Shown here: positions 56,401-63,885 of the stretch, in pieces
Layout: each line of letters opens with the position of its first letter
How positions within the stretch are numbered: the stretch's first letter is position 1
Assembly: GCA_029689965.1 (NCBI GenBank)
Contig: CP121450.1
Span: 434,001 to 498,000 of the forward strand
Source of the DNA: Curtobacterium flaccumfaciens
GTDB lineage: Bacteria; Actinomycetota; Actinomycetes; Actinomycetales; Microbacteriaceae
DNA: 64,000 bases
Direction: 5' to 3'
Notes under the pieces: model-generated
Told to the model about the DNA's origin: nothing
Databases searched by the model: none
Seen by the model: only the letters and a program-made list of their open reading frames with translations
Made by a program: the position numbers and the translations under genes

Positions 56401-57261
56401 ATGGCTCTCATCTCGGACACCAGTCGAGGCGACTGGCTGCGCCCGCGCGCGGGACACTGGGCGACTGCGGGTGGGGTCGCGGGGACTGGGTTTGAGGCAT
56501 ATGCCCGGGTCCTGCACCCATTGCCCGCTCACCGGGAGGACCTCACGGCGTCCGACGACTGGGGAGGCCATCCGATCGTCGAACATCGCGCGTGGACCTG
56601 GGCGGAGCTCGCAGCCCTGAACGGTCGCCATGTGCACCCCCTCGTGCAGTGGGTGCGTCTGTCCGGAGAGGAGCCACCTCAGGGCATCGAGCCCGAGGAC
56701 GGGTGGACCGTCGGTCCTCCAGAAGAGGGGCAGCTTGACTCGGCGATCCTCGCAGCACTCACGGAGCACCTCGGACGAGCCACGACCATGCCGGACGACC
56801 TGGTTGCAGCCGTGTGGAACGGCTGGGGCGACCTCAACGGCGGTTCCGCGTCAGGCTCTTTCGTGGTCGGGGAGCCGAGCGAGGAGCAGTTGCGACAGTT
56901 GCAAGAGCAGGCGGAACGGCGACGGCTCCGAAACGCCGCCGTCGCGGACGCACTGGCTGGTCCGACGTTCGAGTGGCCGGGACGGGAGTTTCACCTGATG
57001 TCCGCGTCCCTCGCTCTGTTCGCGGAGCCGGACTGGCTCGACACAGCTTCCGTCGACGTCTGGCCCGCCGCCGGCCATACGCCGCAGATGCTGTGGCCGG
57101 AGGACCACAGCTGGGTGCTCGCGACCGAGATCGACTGGGACTTCACCGTCGTCGCCGGCAGCCGCGGCCTCATCGACGGTGTGCTCGAGGACCCTCGTTT
57201 CGAGGCGTTCGCCATCGCCGGCAGCGATGACCTGACCTGGTCGTGTGATGCGGTCAACTGA
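56401..57261 (+). CDS. Hypothetical 286-aa protein
   Basis: Intact, soluble, acidic. Opens ALISDTSRGDWLRPRAGHWATAGGVAGTGFEAYARVLHPLP, middle LVAAVWNGWGDLNGG and a helical LRQLQEQAERRRLRNAAVADAL, ends HSWVLATEIDWDFTVVAG...LTWSCDAVN. The family is not one I can name, but composition and length leave little doubt it is coding. TATTGT lies 6 nt before the ATG (leaderless). Confidence 0.75.
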   Translation: MALISDTSRGDWLRPRAGHWATAGGVAGTGFEAYARVLHPLPAHREDLTASDDWGGHPIVEHRAWTWAELAALNGRHVHPLVQWVRLSGEEPPQGIEPEDGWTVGPPEEGQLDSAILAALTEHLGRATTMPDDLVAAVWNGWGDLNGGSASGSFVVGEPSEEQLRQLQEQAERRRLRNAAVADALAGPTFEWPGREFHLMSASLALFAEPDWLDTASVDVWPAAGHTPQMLWPEDHSWVLATEIDWDFTVVAGSRGLIDGVLEDPRFEAFAIAGSDDLTWSCDAVN

Positions 57262-57295
57262 AGCGGACAGGCCTAGTGGTCACCATGCGTGAGCT

Positions 57296-57321
57296 CCGGT
57301 AGCGGATGGTGGACCGGACGG
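57296..57321. repeat. Boundary palindrome copy 7
   Basis: CCGGTAGCGGATGGTGGACC between convergent genes; same variant right half as copy 4. Confidence 0.6.
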
Positions 57322-57326
57322 CGGTA

Positions 57327-57611
57327 CTAGCGGCGTCTTGCAACTCGGGCACTCGCCATCACGCATCCCGCGATCACGCCGAGACAGACGACCGCGAGGC
57401 CGATGTATCCGAGAGCGAAGTTCACCCCTCCACCTTCCGGAGCCGCTACGACGATCCAGATGCAGTAGAAGGCGCCAGCCAGCGCACTCACCGAAGTGAC
57501 GATGGCCAGGACGGCGAGACCGACCGCTCGTCCGTTCCACTCGGTCCGAACGGGTGAAGCGCCCTGTACCGGACTGCGATCCCCGTAAGGAGAGAGATCT
57601 GCATCATTCAT
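57327..57611 (-). CDS. Small two-helix membrane protein
   Basis: Intact 94 aa. Polar N-terminus (MNDADLSPYGDRSPVQG), then helices AVGLAVLAIVTSVSALAGAFYCIWIVVA and FALGYIGLAVVCLGVIAGCVMA, ending in RRR. Typical actinobacterial DUF4190-like or septum-associated small membrane protein; exact family uncertain. Flanked by palindrome copies 7 and 8. Confidence 0.6.
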   Translation of the reverse strand: MNDADLSPYGDRSPVQGASPVRTEWNGRAVGLAVLAIVTSVSALAGAFYCIWIVVAAPEGGGVNFALGYIGLAVVCLGVIAGCVMASARVARRR

Positions 57612-57689
57612 GAAGCGATCGTCGCACGCCCACGAGGGTCTGCGCCGTTACGTCGTCTCGCGAGGCGGGCAACTGACCGTCGGCCGTCT

Positions 57690-57715
57690 CGGTATCCGAT
57701 CGGCTACCGGAACGA
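57690..57715. repeat. Boundary palindrome copy 8
   Basis: CGGTATCCGATCGGCTACCG: right half intact, one change in the left half. Between two minus-strand genes. Confidence 0.8.
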
Positions 57716-57729
57716 CCCAGGACGCTAAG

Positions 57730-58170
57730 TCAGGCGGAGTCGCCGCCGTGCCAGCCTTCGGGCCCGGCAGCAGCAGTGAGGCGTGCGTGTTCTGCGGTGT
57801 CGGTCTGCTGCCATCCATAGTTCGTGACGACGACGTAGCTCTCGCCGCTGTGGTCTTCCCGGACGCGTCCCGGTCCCAAGCCGTCGGTGAACATTTCCTC
57901 GTCGATCCAAGTGAGGAGTTGACCGACCCAGTCGGCAGCATCCTCCGGTCGGGCGTAGATCCAGTACTGAGGTGACCCGGAAGAGGGCATCCCGACGAGC
58001 AGACGAGCGGACTCGCCGTCGCGCTGTGTGACGCGCAGGTCGAGGACGTGTCCGTCTCGCACGCGGACGTCCGTGAATCGGTAGTCCAACCGACTGCTCT
58101 TCCGAGGGTCTAAAAGGCGCCATCCTGTGTCCCGGCGCAGAACTTCAACGATGGCATCCTCAGTCAGCAC
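57730..58170 (-). CDS. Hypothetical 146-aa protein
   Basis: Intact from GTG 58170 (MLTEDAIVEVLRRDTGWRLLDPRKSSRLDYRFTDVRV). A compact alpha/beta protein with DLRVTQRDGESARLLVG, YWIYARPEDAADWVGQLLTWIDEEM and YVVVTNYGWQQTD. No family recognised. Flanked by palindrome copies 8 and 9. Confidence 0.65.
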   Translation of the reverse strand: MLTEDAIVEVLRRDTGWRLLDPRKSSRLDYRFTDVRVRDGHVLDLRVTQRDGESARLLVGMPSSGSPQYWIYARPEDAADWVGQLLTWIDEEMFTDGLGPGRVREDHSGESYVVVTNYGWQQTDTAEHARLTAAAGPEGWHGGDSA

Positions 58171-58190
58171 GACCGGATCTTCCCATGCTG

Positions 58191-58218
58191 CCGGTAGCCG
58201 ATCGCTGAACGGACGACG
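58191..58218. repeat. Boundary palindrome copy 9
   Basis: CCGGTAGCCGATCGCTGAAC: left half perfect. In the divergent gap between 58170 and 58239. Confidence 0.75.
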
Positions 58219-58238
58219 CTGCGCGCTAGAGTGCGCTG

Positions 58239-58463
58239 GTGCAGATCGTCGAGGGCGTGTGTGTCTGGTGGCGTGATGAGGACGGTTGGGGAGTCCTCCG
58301 TTCGAACGGGGTCGAGTCGGACGTGTTCGTGCATTTCTCCGATGTGAACATGACTGGCTACCACTCGCTTGAAGCTGGCCAACGTGTTCGGTTCGAGGTG
58401 GAGCCCTACCCGCGAGGGCAAGACGGCTACTTCTTCCGCGCCCACAACGTCGCGATCGCCTGA
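58239..58463 (+). CDS. Divergent cold-shock-domain protein
   Basis: Intact 74 aa, GTG start fixed by TAGAGT 6 nt upstream. Cold-shock fold pattern: GVCVWWRDEDGWGVLRS (RNP1 position, normally KGFGFI), DVFVHFSDV (RNP2), GYHSLEAGQRVRFEVE, and a final AHNVAIA. Acidic rather than basic residues around RNP1 suggest altered nucleic-acid binding. Flanked by palindrome copies 9 and 10. Confidence 0.75.
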   Translation: MQIVEGVCVWWRDEDGWGVLRSNGVESDVFVHFSDVNMTGYHSLEAGQRVRFEVEPYPRGQDGYFFRAHNVAIA

Positions 58464-58465
58464 CC

Positions 58466-58494
58466 ATTAGCCGATCGCCTACCGGGCTGAGGCG
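58466..58494. repeat. Boundary palindrome copy 10
   Basis: ATTAGCCGATCGCCTACCGG, 3 bp after the cold-shock stop. The CTA at 58479 is the stop codon of the convergent methyltransferase gene. Confidence 0.75.
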
Positions 58495-59262
58495 TGGGCA
58501 ACGACCGCCTTGCTCTCGAGCGAGAGGACATTGGAAGCGGCCTGCCGCCTCGCGGCGTCCGTGAAGACAGCCTGCATCCGTCCGCGGCCTTCGTCAGGCT
58601 GGCGCATGTACGTCTGCCCGATCGTTGCGATCCCTGCTGTTACTGCTGCCCAGAGGTCGTCGGGGCGTATACGGAAGGTGTACGAGAACAGGCTGCAGTC
58701 GACGGTGGTTGCGCCAGCGATGCGGAACAGCTCGCGGAGGCCTCCGACGGTTCTCGAGAAATCATCCGCTGGAGGCAATCGGTGTCCGGCGGGCACCGTG
58801 ACGTCCGCTTTTCTCATGATCATGTTCCAAAACTGGTTGAGCGCTCCGACCGGTTCGGACGGCCAAATCGTGGCGGCGACGGTTCCACCAGGACGGGTGA
58901 CTCGAAGGAGCTCACGAGCCGATGTGAGCGGGGTTGGTACGTGGTTGAGGACGAAGTTCGCAGTCGTAAGCGCGAACGAGCCCCGTCGTAGGGCAGTGAG
59001 GGCAACGCCGCAGTTGCGATATCGACAGTCGGGTAGCGTCTTGCAGCGAATCGCACCATGGAGCGTTCCTTGTCGCATGCAGTGACCGCGAATCCGCGTC
59101 GGATGAGGGCACCTACGACGGATCCCGTCCCGTTCCGACGTCCAGAGCGGGCCCGTCGCCGACGCTCACGTGGTTCCCAAGCAACCCGTCGATAGCACCT
59201 GCGCAGAGTTGCGCGAAAGACCTGTCGTAAGCAGTCGCAGCATCAGACCATCCGTCGAGCAT
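58479..59262 (-). CDS. Class I SAM-dependent methyltransferase (frameshifted)
   Basis: About 261 aa. N-terminus MLDGWSDAATAYDRSFAQLC, SAM motif I GPALDVGTGRDPS (break here near 59110), then VVGALIRRGFAVTACDKERSM, and in a third frame ANFVLNHVPTPLTSARELLRVTRPGGTVAATIW (motifs II-III). TAGCGT lies 6 nt before ATG 59262 (leaderless). Small-molecule methyltransferase; target unknown. Ends in palindrome copy 10. Confidence 0.75.
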
Positions 59263-59283
59263 GTCTCGACGCTACCCACTCAA

Positions 59284-59310
59284 CCGATCCCCGATGAGGG
59301 ATCGGCTATC
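59284..59310. repeat. Boundary palindrome copy 11 (half) within a hairpin
   Basis: GATCGGCTATC right half preceded by a stem CCGATCCC / GGGATCGG with a 6-nt loop. Left half of the palindrome is not recognisable. A further half copy (ATCGGCTATC) lies at 59380-59389. Confidence 0.45.
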
Positions 59311-59390
59311 TCTAATGGTCCTTGGCTGGCCTGGGGTCGGCTGACAGGCTGGCACCGGTCCCAGCTCGTGGTGTGACTCATCGGCTATCT

Positions 59391-59585
59391 GTCCGTCCCC
59401 GTGACGTGACGTTCGTCCGACTCGTCCACCGCGGGCAGCGGGGCTGGTGCCGGCCCGTCCGCTGCGATGGCTTGATAGAAGGTCGTCCAACCAGCCACCT
59501 GGTTGTGACTCGTTAGAGATCCGCCCCGCAACGACTCTCCCGGGCCGGGCACCAACACGGTTCCCGTCTTGGAAGGAGTCCCGCA
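59391..59585 (+). ncRNA. Candidate IS110 bridge RNA region
   Basis: About 195 nt between the presumed IS110 left end and the transposase ATG without an open frame of its own. It holds stem-loops, clearest at 59488-59505 (CAACCAG-CCAC-CTGGTTG), and a GC-rich one near 59440-59470. IS110-group elements encode their target- and donor-pairing bridge RNA in this 5' position. Boundaries and loops are guesses. Confidence 0.35.
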
Positions 59586-60620
59586 ATGCCCATCGCAGAC
59601 GAGTACAAGCATGTCATCGGCGTCGACACGCACGCCAGAACACACACCTACGTCATCCTCGACACCCGCACCGGCGGCATCGTCGACACCGCGACGTTCC
59701 CGACGAGTTCGGCAGGTCTTGCCCGGGCATTGGCTTGGATCGACCGTCGAACATCCGCTGGCCGGCTTGCAGCCGTCGAGGGAACGAGCTCTTATGGAGC
59801 GTCCCTGACCGAAGCGCTGCAGCAGGCTCGAATCTCTGTGGTCGAAGCGCGGCCACCACGACGAGCCGACCGTGGGGCTCGCGGGAAGTCCGACCCGATC
59901 GATGCTGAGGCCGCGGCTCGTGCCGTGCTGCGCACCGACACCGCACTGCTCTCCTGGCCCAGGACCGGCAAGATCCGGTCGGCACTGCGCATTCTGTTGG
60001 CTGCCAGGAAATCGATGGACGGTCAACGCACCGCGAGCCGGAACGCGCTCACCGCGTTGCTGCGCACGATCAACCTCGGTGTCGACGCTCGGCGCCCGCT
60101 GACGGACAGACAGATCGCCTCGATCGCAGCATGGCGGCCCCACCCCAGCGACGACATCGATAAGACGATCGCGCGCGGCGAAGCGGTCCGCCTCGCCCGC
60201 GACGTCCTCGATCTCACCGTCAGGCTTGAAGCCAACCATGACGCGCTCCGACTGCACGTGTCTGCTCTCGCTCCGTCGGTGCTGGACATCGCCGGCGTCG
60301 GGCCGGTGTCAGCGGCCGTGTTCCTGACCGCGTACTCGCACGCGGGCCGAGTCCGCAGCGAAGCCGCGTTCGCGTCCCTCGCCGGCGCAGCACCAATCCC
60401 CGCCTCCAGCGGCAACACCAACAGGCACCGACTGAACCGGCACGGCGACCGACGGCTGAACTCGGCGCTCGAGACCGTCGCCCGCGTCCGGCTCTCCTAC
60501 GACCCCGACACCCGCGCCTACAAGCAACACCGCCTCGCCGAAGGCAAGACCGGGAAGAGATCAAGCGCATGCTCAAGCGTTACATCGCCCGACAGATCTA
60601 CCGCCACCTCACCGCTACCT
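59586..60620 (+). CDS. IS110-family transposase (frameshift near end)
   Basis: About 345 aa to the end of recognisable homology. N-terminal RuvC-like DEDD domain: IGVDTHARTHTYVILD (first D), AAVEGTSSYGASL (E), RGKSDPIDAEAAARA (D pair). C-terminal Tnp20 domain: LDIAGVGPVSAAVFL and AAPIPASSGNTNRHRLNRHGDRRLN with the catalytic Ser. A lost base near 60553 breaks the frame before IKRMLKRYIARQIYRHL. GGAAGGAGTCCCGCA ribosome site. No clear native stop is seen. Confidence 0.88.
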
Positions 60621-60633
60621 CGACAGCGTCAGA

Positions 60634-60984
60634 TCATTGGCGCGACGGGTGGAGAAGCTCAACAGTCAGCTCGGCCACCTCGACGACCGCATCGGCAGGC
60701 ATGTCTGGGTAGTAGTTCTCTCGGAGCTGTCGCCCGAAAAGCTGCATGTCCGTTCCCGGCGGTTGGTGCGCCTGACCAGCGGTGAGCGTGTCGAGCCGGT
60801 AGCGCTGCACTGCGGTGACCGCACCAGCAATCGGGACCGCCGTCGGGTGTTCGTCGAAGACGAAGATCGCTGCCCCTACCGGCACGGACTCGTTCCATCG
60901 GACAGTCGTCACCTTCGCGCCACTCACCATCGCGTCGTAGTGCTTCCGGTGGAAGTGAATCGTGTTCCGAGCTGCAGTCACCAT
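60634..60984 (-). CDS. ASCH-domain protein
   Basis: Intact 116 aa from ATG 60984. NTIHFHRKHYDAMVSGAKVTTVRWNESVPVGAAIFVFDEHP is the ASCH/PUA-like beta-barrel motif, followed by AVTAVQRYRLDTLT and a C-terminal VVEVAELTVELL. ASCH proteins bind RNA or modified nucleosides (YqfB-like amidohydrolases). The IS110 right end abuts its stop codon. Confidence 0.75.
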   Translation of the reverse strand: MVTAARNTIHFHRKHYDAMVSGAKVTTVRWNESVPVGAAIFVFDEHPTAVPIAGAVTAVQRYRLDTLTAGQAHQPPGTDMQLFGRQLRENYYPDMPADAVVEVAELTVELLHPSRQ

Positions 60985-61068
60985 GCTTCCACTCTGGCCT
61001 AGCTCAACCCGGACCGCGGAAGACTCACAACCTATGGCCCGATCGGCCACCACGGAGACTGCTTGACA

Positions 61069-62487
61069 TCACCTATAGAAGGGTCGGACACCGACTTGAA
61101 GCCGCGGACTGCTGCCAAGGTGCAGGCTATGCGGTTGACGGGTGGTCAGGATGGGGACTGGGGACGGGCGGCCACAGTGTCGGCGGGGGCTGGGCCCTCG
61201 ACTGATGGCCCGCCACGTGTCTGCGCTCCTGCCCGGCTCCGGCTCCGGGGGTAGTGGGAGTTCCGCGTGCGGTGGGAGTCGTCGGCCGAGGACGGATCCT
61301 GCGCCAGCGGCGATGACCGCTCCGGCCACGATGAAGACAACCCAGAGGTATGGGTGACCGCCGCCGAGCAGGATCCCGGCCAGGGGCGGGCCGATGAAGC
61401 GTGAGACCGGGTAGGTGGCGGAGTTCATGGCGTTGTAGCGTCCGCGCAGGTGCTCCGGCGCGAGTGCGTTGGGCATCGCGTTGATGACGGGGCTGAGGAA
61501 CGTCTCTCCGAGGCCGAACATCCCAAGTGCCATGACGAGTAAGGTCGCGGTCACGGCTTGGGGTACAAGGGTGGACGCGGCAAGCCCGGTCAGTGCCCAC
61601 GCTGCAGCCCAGGACAGGGAGCACAGGACCAGCAAATTGCTCCGTCGGAGGGGACGGGTGAGCCGTTCCACGGGCAACTGCAGGGCGATGATCACGAGGG
61701 TGTTGGCCGCGAATGCCAGACCGATCACGTGACCGGTGTTCGAGGTCGTCGTGACGAACGATGCCCACGGCCCTTCAAGTTGCGCGCTTCCGAACACGGC
61801 CATCGTCAGCAGCACCGCCAGGTACCCGACGAAGGCCTTGTCGCGGAACACAGCCCCGTAGCTCGAGGGCGTGGCCGGCAGCTGCGCGGCGCGGTGTGCG
61901 CCCCAACCGGTCGTGCCTCGCAGCGCGACGAGCAGGATCGCCGCGAAGACGGCGGCTGTCGCTCCGTCGAGGAGGTACACCGTGTGGAAACTTGCCGGGT
62001 TGGCGACGGATACCGACACCGCTGCGATGAGGGAACCGATGCCGGCCCCGACGTTCATCAGACCGAATCGCAGGGCGAACGCTCGAGACCGTTTCTCCGA
62101 GGGCACCTGGTGCGTCACTAGGCCGTTCAGGCTTGGCCAAACTAGCGAGTTACCAGCGGACATCACGACGAGACCGACTACACCGAGCACGGGTTCGCGC
62201 GCAAGTGCAAGCAGCAGTGTCCCTCCCGCCTGGAGGGTGAGGCCGAGGACAGCGACCCGGCCGAGCCCGAGCCGGTCAGCGAGGCTGCCGCCCAGCCCGG
62301 ACGCGCCGAGCACGAGGACGGCTGCCCCAGCGACGATGAACCCGGCCGTTACGAGCGGGACACCCAGAATTTCGTTCAGGTAGACGAAGAGGAACGGCAG
62401 CGTGAGACCCTGACCGATCGAAGTCACGACGGTGCCGACCAGCGTCGCGCGGAACGCTCGACGTGCGGCGGCGGTAGGGACGCTCAT
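61069..62487 (-). CDS. MFS transporter
   Basis: Intact 472 aa. GTVVTSIGQGLTLPFLFVYLNEILGVPLVTAGFIVAGAAVLVLGASGLGGSLADRLGLGRVAVLGL carries the loop 2-3 motif GGSLADRLGLGRV; later SRFIGPPLAGILLGGGHPYLWVVFIVAGAVIAAG. The last 60 residues are polar and unusual, and may be a frameshifted run-on. Efflux-type MFS; substrate unknown. No gene is seen in 62,488-62,717. Confidence 0.85.
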   Translation of the reverse strand: MSVPTAAARRAFRATLVGTVVTSIGQGLTLPFLFVYLNEILGVPLVTAGFIVAGAAVLVLGASGLGGSLADRLGLGRVAVLGLTLQAGGTLLLALAREPVLGVVGLVVMSAGNSLVWPSLNGLVTHQVPSEKRSRAFALRFGLMNVGAGIGSLIAAVSVSVANPASFHTVYLLDGATAAVFAAILLVALRGTTGWGAHRAAQLPATPSSYGAVFRDKAFVGYLAVLLTMAVFGSAQLEGPWASFVTTTSNTGHVIGLAFAANTLVIIALQLPVERLTRPLRRSNLLVLCSLSWAAAWALTGLAASTLVPQAVTATLLVMALGMFGLGETFLSPVINAMPNALAPEHLRGRYNAMNSATYPVSRFIGPPLAGILLGGGHPYLWVVFIVAGAVIAAGAGSVLGRRLPPHAELPLPPEPEPGRSADTWRAISRGPSPRRHCGRPSPVPILTTRQPHSLHLGSSPRLQVGVRPFYR

Positions 62488-62717
62488 GCGTCACGGCCAA
62501 CAAGACTCCATCCCCGGAGGGGCATAGGGCTGTGCGGTGCGAGTGCCACGGGCGTCTTCCATTCTGATCGTTCGCCGTCAGGCAGAACCGGCATCAGAAA
62601 GCAAAACCGCCTCATAGCAGCTTAGCGGGCACGCGCAGCGTCGAAGGCCACTCCACTGTGCAGCCTGGTGACGGCTCGACGCGATCGCACGCGCCGTGTC
62701 CGAAGTGCCGATTGAAT

Positions 62718-63365
62718 GTGACCGTGCCGACGACAGCCGAGATCCTGAGCTTCGATGAGCCCGACGTGCCGGCAGGAGCGAGCCCCTGGGTTGCCCCGCG
62801 GGTCAGCAGTCCGATTCGCATCGTCGAACCCGACCCGGCTTGGCCTCAACACGCAGCGACCGTCCGGGACCGTGTTATGGAGGCGCTGGGTGTGCGAGCG
62901 CTCCGCATCGAACACGTCGGCTCGACTGCCGTCCCACATCTTCCAGCGAAACCGATCCTCGACCTGGACCTCACCGTCGCCGATCCCTCAGACGAACGCG
63001 TCTGGTTACCACGCCTAGAAGCAATCGGCTTCACCCTGACAGTCCGAGAGCCCTGGTGGCATGAACACCGACTGCTCCGCCATGACCCGAGGTCGGAGGC
63101 GCTCCCGGCGTCTGCCGGCGACCTCGCCGTGTTCATTCACGTATTCGGGCCGGACAGCCCTGAACTGATCAAGCACATCGTCTTCCGGGACTGGCTGCGC
63201 GCCAACAGTGCCGACCGGGACCGCTACGCCGCAGCCAAGCCCCAGGCTGCGGAAGAGCCAGCAAGCTTTATGACTGAGTACAACGCGCGAAAGACACCCG
63301 TCATCCGCGAGATCTACCAACGAGCGTTCGACGCCGCGGGGTTCATAGCTTCGCACCCCTCCTGA
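62718..63365 (+). CDS. GrpB (UPF0157) family nucleotidyltransferase-like protein
   Basis: About 215 aa from GTG 62718 (a second GTG at 62724 is possible). IRIVEPDPAWPQHAATVRDRVMEALGVRALRIEHVGSTAVPHLPAKPILDLDLTV is the GrpB core with the GSTA...D.D nucleotidyltransferase residues; then EPWWHEHRLLRHD, FIHVFGPDSPELIKHIVFRDWLR. Role unknown; some relatives are fused to CoaE. Confidence 0.88.
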   Translation: MTVPTTAEILSFDEPDVPAGASPWVAPRVSSPIRIVEPDPAWPQHAATVRDRVMEALGVRALRIEHVGSTAVPHLPAKPILDLDLTVADPSDERVWLPRLEAIGFTLTVREPWWHEHRLLRHDPRSEALPASAGDLAVFIHVFGPDSPELIKHIVFRDWLRANSADRDRYAAAKPQAAEEPASFMTEYNARKTPVIREIYQRAFDAAGFIASHPS

Positions 63366-63370
63366 GCAAG

Positions 63371-63401
63371 TCGTCCGCTAGTCGATCGGCTAACGAGTCG
63401 T
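63371..63401. repeat. Boundary palindrome copy 13
   Basis: GCTAGTCGATCGGCTAACGA: palindrome with near-complete right half, between the GrpB stop and the IS21 fragment. Last copy seen in the window. Confidence 0.65.
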
Positions 63402-63547
63402 TCTCCGGTTGGACGAAGACCTTCACCGACCCCAGACTCTGCGCTGCGATCGTCGACCGGCTCACGTTCAACGGCACCATCCTCGAAACCGGCACCACCA
63501 GCTACCGCCTCGGACACACCCGCAGCCAGCAACCGCTCCAGAGTTAG
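63392..63547 (+). pseudogene. IstB (IS21 helper ATPase) C-terminal fragment
   Basis: Frame FSGWTKTFTDPRLCAAIVDRLTFNGTILETGTTSYRLG ends at a TAG at 63545. It matches the last about 50 residues of IS21-type IstB proteins (W.K.F.D..L..A..DRL......ETG..SYR). The rest of IS21 is missing, and the fragment begins inside palindrome copy 13. Confidence 0.65.
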
Positions 63548-63550
63548 CAG

Positions 63551-63885
63551 CTAACTCGCGAGGACACGGTTCGGCACCCAGCCTTCGGATCCCGCCTGTG
63601 ATCGGCACCACGACCACCCGCTGGCGACATCATCGACGAGGACCTCAACGGCCGAGCCCGCACCAACGGTCAGCTCGGTCGTGTCATAAGCCGTCACCAC
63701 GGTCCCGAAGTCACCGGAGATCGTCAGATGGCGCCCGGCACCCATCCCGACCCGTCGTCGGTACTCACGAACACGAACGCGGGCCACTCGGTGTCCCGCT
63801 CACCCACACGGACCACCTGACCTGGCGTAATCGTCAGAGCAGCGCGTTTCGGCGCTTCATGGTCAGCAACCAGCAATCGACGCAT
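63551..63885 (-). CDS. Tandem SH3-like domain protein (one frameshift)
   Basis: About 111 aa from ATG 63885 (MRRLLVADHEAPKRAALTI). Two bacterial SH3-like barrels: PGQVVRVGERDTEWPAFVFVSTDDGSGWVPG and LTVGAGSAVEVLVDDVASGWSWCRSQAGSEGWVPNRVLAS, each ending in the SGWVP-type motif. A lost C near 63733 splits them. No signal peptide, so a cytoplasmic protein of unknown role. Nothing recognisable follows to the window end. Confidence 0.7.

Larger units (their letters stand above)
59391..60630 (+). mobile_element. IS110-family element (approximate ends)
   Basis: About 1.2 kb: leader, DEDD transposase, short right end. IS110 elements lack terminal inverted repeats, so the borders are uncertain. The left border lies next to a half copy of the dispersed palindrome; the right border is next to the ASCH-domain gene. 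Confidence 0.6.

Noticed and set aside
61031..61056. Possible extra palindrome copy (GGCCCGATCGGCCACC)
   Set aside because: Shares the CGATCG core only; too degenerate to count.
48946..63401. Classical integron with attC sites
   Set aside because: No integrase gene is visible, genes are in mixed orientation, and the palindromes lack attC arm structure. The cassette-like appearance is reported instead as an open question.
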